Part shown: piece after piece, positions 60,061-64,000 of the stretch
Layout of the letters: every line of letters begins with the position of its first letter
Position numbering within the stretch: position 1 is the first letter of the stretch
Assembly: GCA_029232285.1 (NCBI GenBank)
Contig: JAOXFI010000020.1
Span: 18,103 to 82,102 of the forward strand
Reading direction: 5' to 3'
DNA from: Agmasoma carcini (nom. nud.)
Taxonomy: Eukaryota; Microsporidia; Thelohaniidae
Length of the DNA stretch: 64,000 bases
The notes under the pieces: model-generated
Told to the model about the DNA's origin: nothing
Database searches by the model: none
Seen by the model: the letters and a program-made list of their open reading frames with translations, nothing else
Program-made: the position numbers and the translations under genes

Positions 60061-62109
60061 ATGGATAATAAATTCAATAAGTGCTTATATTGTGGAGAAA
60101 GCACAGTTCTAAAGTGCTTAGATTGTGGTAATTATTATTGCAACAACACAAGTGGAAATATATCTCATTCTGTATACCATTGTGTGAAAAATAGACATAA
60201 AAGACTTTCCAGTAACTTTAATGAAATTAAGTGCTCCAAATGCACAGAAAACAACGTTTTTAAACTAGGGGTCGATGGCTATGATTATAACAATCCCATA
60301 TGCGTAGGTTGTGGCGATCTTCCATTAATTATTCAAAATAGAAAATTTGTATTCATGAATTCAAAAGAATCAAGTGTATCACGCAGCGAAATTGAAAGTA
60401 TGGAACCTAGTCTGAAGTCTTTAAAAACGACTTACAATAGCTATAGTGAATATGTGGAGGCTTATCTTCCCTTAATTTCTTTGGAATCAAAAAAAGAAAA
60501 AGAAATTAAAGAAAGTATGAAACAGGAGAACGTAACACTTAGATTTGATGGTGATTACGTATACTTTTACTACAAAAGAATGAACAGTGATCTAAAAATT
60601 AACATTGGTGATGAAATAAGGTTCACTCACAAATATGGTTATTCTTTTTCAGGACACGTTAGTGAAGATCACTTTAGTGAAGAGTTAAAAGTCAAAATTG
60701 AAAATAATGAATACCCAAAAATAGGATGGACCGTTGAATATGTGTGGAGAGGAATTTGTTATGAGAGAATGATTTGGGCTTTAAAAAAGATAGAAAAGGA
60801 TGAGAAAAAGCATGGAATCTTCAATGTTATCTTAAAAGGTGGTAGGGAATATCAAAAATTGTATGATGATGAAAAACTTTCAGATAAAAAAATATTAACC
60901 CCTAATGGTATTGAATTGAATGATTCACAAAAGGTTGCTGTTAAGGCTGCTCTAGCTAGACCCCTTACATTAATACAAGGACCACCAGGAACTGGAAAGA
61001 CTTTAGTCTCTTCAGTTATAGTATACAATTTAGTTAAAAAATTTAAAAAGAAGGTACTTGTGGTAGCACCTTCTAATATAGCTGTTGATCAACTGTCCAT
61101 ACGGATTGCTGAAACCGGGGTAAAAGTTTTAAGGGTGATGTCAAAAAAACGAGAATATAGTGCTAGTGAAGCTTCTCATCTAAGTCTTCATGTCTTATTA
61201 AAGGAGTTTGAGGATAAAGAGTTAGCAAAATCTGAACTTTTAAAAGCTGCTGATGTTATTTGCTGTACATGTGTTACAGCAGGACAGAAGTTGTTTAATA
61301 ATTTTAGATTTCCTTATGTGCTTATTGATGAGGCTGTACAAGCAACTGAGCCATTAACTTTAATTCCAATGTGTTATGGTTGCAATAAGATTATTCTTGT
61401 TGGTGATCATAAACAATTAGGACCGACAGTTCTTGATAAGGATGTAGCTCATACTGGTTTTAAAAAATCACTTTTTGAGCGGTTGATGAATATCAAAATA
61501 TTTCCCTATATGTTGAATACCCAATATAGGATGCATTCTAGTCTTGCTGAATTTCCTTCTGAACATTTCTATGATAATTTATTGATAAGTTGTACTCAAA
61601 AAACCAAAGTTTTAAAATTTCCAAATAATTTCTTCTATGCCTCACTTGGAAAAGAGGAAATATCACCTAGTGGTACTTCTTTTGTAAATAAAGAAGAGGC
61701 TGTAATTGTTGAGCATATCATCAGATATTTATTTATGAATGATGTTACTGAGTCACAAATTGGTGTTATCACCCCATATGAAGGGCAGAGGTCTTATATA
61801 CTTAGTCGTGTATTTGGAAATGAGATAGGAAATCTAGAAATTGAAAATGTTGATGGATTTCAAGGTCGTGAGAAAGATTTTATAATTGTTTCGTTGGTGA
61901 GATCAAATAACTATCAAGGTATAGGGTTTGTTGCTGATCTTCGTAGAATGAATGTAACATTGACGAGAGCTAAGCATGTTTTGATAATTGTAGGGAATCC
62001 TTATACTCTTAAGAAAGATCCTATGTGGGGTAAGTTGTTAGAGTATTATAATTTCAAAGGTGACATTTATGATGGACCAATTGAAAACCTTCGAGGACGC
62101 ACTTTATGA
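60061..62109 (+). CDS. UPF1: UPF1/NAM7 RNA helicase (nonsense-mediated mRNA decay)
   Basis: 682 residues. UPF1 is the ATP-driven 5'-3' RNA helicase that triggers decay of mRNAs with premature stops. N-terminal CH zinc module: Cys8, Cys11, Cys19, Cys22, Cys27, His36, His40, Cys41, then Cys58, Cys61, Cys81, Cys84. Helicase motifs: Walker A QGPPGTGKT (Lys313), Walker B DEAVQATEP (423-431, as DESMQATEP in other UPF1), GDHKQLGP (448-455), QYRMHSSLAEFPSEHFY, and VDGFQGREKDF (597-607) with RRMNVTLTRAKH. The CH domain plus QATEP identify UPF1 rather than Sen1 or IGHMBP2. It lacks the flanking extensions of yeast (971 residues). Start is the only ATG ahead of the zinc module. Confidence 0.95.
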   Translation: MDNKFNKCLYCGESTVLKCLDCGNYYCNNTSGNISHSVYHCVKNRHKRLSSNFNEIKCSKCTENNVFKLGVDGYDYNNPICVGCGDLPLIIQNRKFVFMNSKESSVSRSEIESMEPSLKSLKTTYNSYSEYVEAYLPLISLESKKEKEIKESMKQENVTLRFDGDYVYFYYKRMNSDLKINIGDEIRFTHKYGYSFSGHVSEDHFSEELKVKIENNEYPKIGWTVEYVWRGICYERMIWALKKIEKDEKKHGIFNVILKGGREYQKLYDDEKLSDKKILTPNGIELNDSQKVAVKAALARPLTLIQGPPGTGKTLVSSVIVYNLVKKFKKKVLVVAPSNIAVDQLSIRIAETGVKVLRVMSKKREYSASEASHLSLHVLLKEFEDKELAKSELLKAADVICCTCVTAGQKLFNNFRFPYVLIDEAVQATEPLTLIPMCYGCNKIILVGDHKQLGPTVLDKDVAHTGFKKSLFERLMNIKIFPYMLNTQYRMHSSLAEFPSEHFYDNLLISCTQKTKVLKFPNNFFYASLGKEEISPSGTSFVNKEEAVIVEHIIRYLFMNDVTESQIGVITPYEGQRSYILSRVFGNEIGNLEIENVDGFQGREKDFIIVSLVRSNNYQGIGFVADLRRMNVTLTRAKHVLIIVGNPYTLKKDPMWGKLLEYYNFKGDIYDGPIENLRGRTL

Positions 62110-63311
62110 TTTATGTATTGGTTGAGTATTTATCTGCTTCTTTGGAACAAATAAATTTTTTAAATTTAGAAATTTATTTTGTGTTAAATATGATGAAATA
62201 TAAATTTATTTAATAGTTTATAATTAATATTATTTCTTTATTGAAAGTTTAAACGTAATAAAGTATTGTTTATAAGTCTCTATTACTATTTCATGACTTT
62301 ACAACCTTTCTTGTATATTTGATACATGTACCTTATGACTAATCAATAAAATCATCATTGTAGTAGTTCAAGATTAATACAATTCAGCCCATTATAAAAA
62401 ATTAACATTATTTTATTGTTGCTAATAATAGAAATATTAATAAAGAGAATTTATTATATGAACAGCACACTATATATAGTTAAATATATATATCAAAAGT
62501 TATAAACATACAAAATATTTATAATATGTTTATAATATGTTAGTTATTTAAACTTTGACTGGTATTAACTTTTCGTTTAGTATATTTATAAAGACGACCC
62601 TTAACATAATAATCAAATATTGAAAGCATATTTTAAAAGTCTCATAAAATAAATATATGTGCTTAATTTATAGTTGTAATAGGTTATATTGGGAAAAAGA
62701 TGCATAGTAAATTAAATATAAGGGTCTTTTGTAAAAGAACTTCATTTATAATTGATCATTTCCATAATTATCAAGAAATACTTAAAAACTTAAATTAATT
62801 ACATAATAATCATATAAAATCAAATATTTTGTTTTAAAAAGGAAAATAACTAATTTATTTATATTTAATAAGAAGAATTAAGTATAAAATAAATATATTC
62901 ATAAATAATAGCCATACACCTATAATGTATCATCATAAACATATTTTTTATAATATTGATCTTTGTTATTTTTTTAATCAACTCTAAAGATACATTTTTT
63001 ATAAAATACCTAAAAACTATGAAAAGTGTTATTTATTGTTTTTAAAATTAATATTATAACCTTTTTTATTTACATAGGAAGAGATGATTCATTCTATACA
63101 AATTCCTTAATTTTGATATTCTAATCAACACTCCCTTATTAAATATTTTTTCCATCACTGAACACCATTAATCTCATATTATAGATAGAATTTATTAATA
63201 TTATTTGTAAAGACTTTCAACTGGTGCATTATTTCATTAATTTTCTCCTTTAAATAATTCAAAGAACAAACATTATTCACCTTTTCAATATAAATAATGT
63301 TAAAAATTTTA
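62110..63311. other. 1.2-kb gene-free spacer
   Basis: AT-rich; no gene or clear repeat seen. Confidence 0.5.
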
Positions 63312-63316
63312 CCCCT
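63312..63316 (+). promoter_or_regulatory. CCCC start-site motif of GlnRS
   Basis: CCCCT directly precedes ATG 63317, after an AAAATTTTA block. This decides the start. Confidence 0.6.
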
Positions 63317-64000
63317 ATGGAAAGGAACTTACATGAGATTTTAAAAGATCTAAGCATTTCAAAAATCAATGAAATTGAAAAGAAACCATCTGTAAAGCAA
63401 AATATATTTGATATTTATGATACAGTGGGTAATGTTTCAAAGTTAGGCTATGTGCTTGCTTGCACATCCCCTAAACAAGTGGATGTCACCAAAATAGCAC
63501 CACATCTGGAAAAAACAATAAAACACGAAAGTATGTTGAGGGCCGTCTATAATTACGTACTAAAGAACAATTATGACATTGAAAACTTTGTTAAATCAAA
63601 TGATCTAACTAAGGATGAAATTAATTCTAATCTGAAAACATACAAAGGTGATAAGAAGCAAATATTAAGAAAGGCAAAGCAAGAAATGCCATGTGTTGAT
63701 TTTAAAATAGTAATAGAACTTCTTAACTCTATGGAAACCGAAACAATAAAGATTGAAGAGGTAAAAGACTGGCTTGATGATGGAGAAGTATCAAAATTAC
63801 ACAAGCCTGGGGAGAATAAGCAACTCAGTGAAGAAATAAGGCAAGAACACCTTAAAAGAACTGGTGGTAAAGTTGTAACAAGATTTCCACCTGAGCCTAA
63901 TGGAGTTCTTCATATTGGACATGCCAAAGCAATTAATTTTAGCTTTTGTTACGCTAATAAATTCAATGGCTATACATTTTTGAGATATGATGACACAAAT
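63317..64000 (+). CDS. GLN4: glutaminyl-tRNA synthetase, 5' part (cut by right edge)
   Basis: 228 residues to the window edge, frame open. GlnRS charges tRNA-Gln with glutamine in the cytosol. The N-terminal ~180 residues are a helical appended domain ([46 protein letters not shown]) of the kind seen in eukaryotic GlnRS. The catalytic core begins at [19 protein letters not shown], with the HIGH motif at residues 199-202, and continues [13 protein letters not shown], as in GlnRS/GluRS class Ib enzymes. PEPNG in place of the bacterial PSPTG marks GlnRS. The ATG in CCCC-T-ATG is preferred. The rest of the enzyme, including KMSKS, lies outside the window. Confidence 0.95.
   Translation, partial: MERNLHEILKDLSISKINEIEKKPSVKQNIFDIYDTVGNVSKLGYVLACTSPKQVDVTKIAPHLEKTIKHESMLRAVYNYVLKNNYDIENFVKSNDLTKDEINSNLKTYKGDKKQILRKAKQEMPCVDFKIVIELLNSMETETIKIEEVKDWLDDGEVSKLHKPGENKQLSEEIRQEHLKRTGGKVVTRFPPEPNGVLHIGHAKAINFSFCYANKFNGYTFLRYDDTN

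Noticed and set aside
63571..63804. 77-residue minus-strand frame
   Set aside because: Opposite the glutaminyl-tRNA synthetase coding region; shadow.
1..64000. CRISPR array or bacterial operons
   Set aside because: Tandem repeats here lack regular spacers, and the genes are clearly eukaryotic; no repeat-spacer pattern was seen.

Overview
The window is eukaryotic, strongly AT-rich, and fits a microsporidian with an expanded genome. The conserved genes are intron-free, short for their families and have very short leaders: a 1007-residue Sec7-type ARF-GEF, a 682-residue UPF1, and a Dre2 reduced to its Fe-S domain. Several start codons sit right behind a CCC run, a start-site signature described for microsporidia. 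IscU, Dre2, MED6, Bud23, DBP5, UPF1, a MYST acetyltransferase, actin, forkhead and homeobox genes suit such a parasite. The decayed Merlin and Tc1/mariner transposases also fit, since both families are known from microsporidia. I cannot name the species.

Layout. 1-20.7 kb holds mostly conserved genes: a trio of tail-anchored paralogs (one cut by the left edge), IscU, MED6, a secreted Q/P-rich protein, a forkhead factor, a homeobox factor, Dre2, a 52-residue gene, actin, Bud23, the Sec7 ARF-GEF and a second homeobox factor. 20.7-53.2 kb is an accessory island. It carries minisatellites, decayed transposons, about ten copies of a ~0.5 kb dispersed repeat (called family A here), a pair of seven-helix membrane paralogs and a series of predicted secreted proteins. 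Three of the secreted proteins (33287-34645, 37702-39138, 40905-42182) appear to share a C-terminal domain behind fast-changing, repeat-bearing N-terminal regions. 53.2-64 kb returns to conserved genes: a coiled-coil protein (possibly kinetochore), DBP5, a TALE homeobox factor, the MYST acetyltransferase, UPF1 and the 5' part of glutaminyl-tRNA synthetase.

Functional themes. IscU (mitosomal Fe-S assembly) and Dre2 (cytosolic Fe-S assembly) represent the two halves of the minimal Fe-S pathway. MED6, forkhead, three homeobox proteins and the MYST enzyme serve transcription and chromatin. Bud23, DBP5, UPF1 and GlnRS serve ribosome maturation, mRNA export, mRNA decay and translation. The island genes look lineage-specific and are probably displayed or secreted by the parasite; that is inference from signal peptides and lack of recognisable domains.

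The most notable novel signals are: the secreted family with the shared C-terminal domain; a broken, less AT-rich gene for a possible tail-anchored protein at 35166-35791; tandem multiplication of the junction between the actin 3' end and the start of a neighbouring small gene; and the self-nesting family A repeat. I found no tRNA, rRNA or CRISPR in the window.
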